Positions 5,023-5,410 of a stretch of DNA of 5,410 nt are shown here, in pieces. This DNA is from DATDOO01 sp035293245. GTDB taxonomy: Bacteria; Pseudomonadota; Gammaproteobacteria; Methylococcales; Methylococcaceae. The notes below the pieces were generated by a model. That model worked only from the letters and a program-made list of their open reading frames with translations, searched no databases and was not told where the DNA came from. A program made the position numbers and the translations under genes. The first letter of the stretch is position 1, and each line of letters opens with the position of its first letter. The stretch lies in contig DATDOO010000224.1 of NCBI GenBank assembly GCA_035293245.1, positions 1 through 5,410 of the forward strand. The letters run 5' to 3'.

Positions 5023-5410
5023 GGAAATTGTCTCACTTCGTCCGCTTGGGGACGGTGCAGCCACAGGGCGATGCCGGATATGAATTGGAGTGTGTAAAAC
5101 AGGCGTGGTTCACGGGTCAGCACCCACAAGGCAAGCGCGACCCAGACGAGGCCTTCCGCCAAAGTGAGCGAGATCAGCAGCCCGGCCAGGTAGCGGGAAA
5201 ACTCCGGCGCTTGTCCCGCGGGAGGAAGCGACAGGCGTCGCCGCAGAAACCGCGCCAGGGCGAACACGGCGATGCCCACGGCATAGGTGACGTGGAAATA
5301 AGTCTCGGGCAGGATAATGGGCGAAGGCAGGCCCGGCCAATCGGCAATAAAATCGGGCGCCAGCATGACCAGCAGCCAGGGCAGTACCAGGGACAGCCAG
5401 AAAATTCGGC
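5019..5410 (-). CDS. C-terminal part of a polytopic membrane protein, 5' end outside the window
   Basis: The frame is open from the TGA at 5019-5021 to the window edge, giving at least 129 residues. An ATG exists at 5364-5366, but the 14 residues upstream of it (ending FWLSLVLPWLLV) are strongly hydrophobic and continue smoothly into MLAPDF, and no Shine-Dalgarno precedes that ATG, so the gene probably starts beyond the window. Hydrophobic segments in order are FWLSLVLPWLLVML, YFHVTYAVGIAVFALARFL, YLAGLLISLTLAEGLVWVALALWVL and LFYTLQFISGIALWL, i.e. about four membrane spans. A basic RRR loop follows the second span, which by the positive-inside rule suggests it faces the cytoplasm. I do not recognise a family. 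It is translationally coupled to the secreted protein downstream, suggesting a shared envelope role. Confidence 0.72.
   Translation of the reverse strand, partial: RIFWLSLVLPWLLVMLAPDFIADWPGLPSPIILPETYFHVTYAVGIAVFALARFLRRRLSLPPAGQAPEFSRYLAGLLISLTLAEGLVWVALALWVLTREPRLFYTLQFISGIALWLHRPQADEVRQFP

Noticed and set aside
5023..5064. GTG start at 5062-5064 for the secreted protein
   Set aside because: It would put a polar 14-residue segment before the signal peptide and create a larger overlap; the ATG at 5020-5022 gives a normal signal peptide and an ATGA overlap.

Overview
The window is GC-rich, gene-dense bacterial chromosome. Operons are compact, with ATGA start/stop overlaps and convergent genes almost touching. 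Composition and protein style suggest a proteobacterium, most likely beta- or methanotroph-like gamma-, but this is an impression and not a phylogenetic result. No rRNA, tRNA, CRISPR array, insertion sequence or phage gene is visible.

Left edge (2-76, +): the last codons of a protein with an Ala/Pro-rich tail. Two bases later begins the end of a convergent minus-strand operon (3356 down to 79) of four tightly packed genes. In transcription order they are an unassigned P-loop kinase-like protein (2517-3356), a TupB-type tungstate ABC permease (1806-2501), its TupC-type ATPase with a C-terminal Mop/TOBE domain (817-1809), and a calcineurin-like metallophosphoesterase (79-807). The permease and ATPase should form the inner-membrane and motor parts of an oxyanion (tungstate, possibly molybdate) importer. 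The periplasmic binding protein TupA is not in the window.

Middle (3357-3570): a 214-base divergent intergenic region. Its right half holds three consecutive perfect small hairpins and several GGA motifs, one of them in the Shine-Dalgarno. It looks like a structured leader for the plus-strand HNH-endonuclease-family gene (3571-4155).

Right part (5410 down to 4168, -): a polytopic membrane protein that runs off the window edge, overlapping by ATGA a secreted protein that resembles the DUF4412 family and ends 12 bases from the HNH gene.

No clear novel defence or mobile system is present. The points most worth a second look are the unassigned kinase-like gene leading the tungstate transporter operon, its in-frame amber junction with the permease gene, and the hairpin/GGA leader of the HNH gene.
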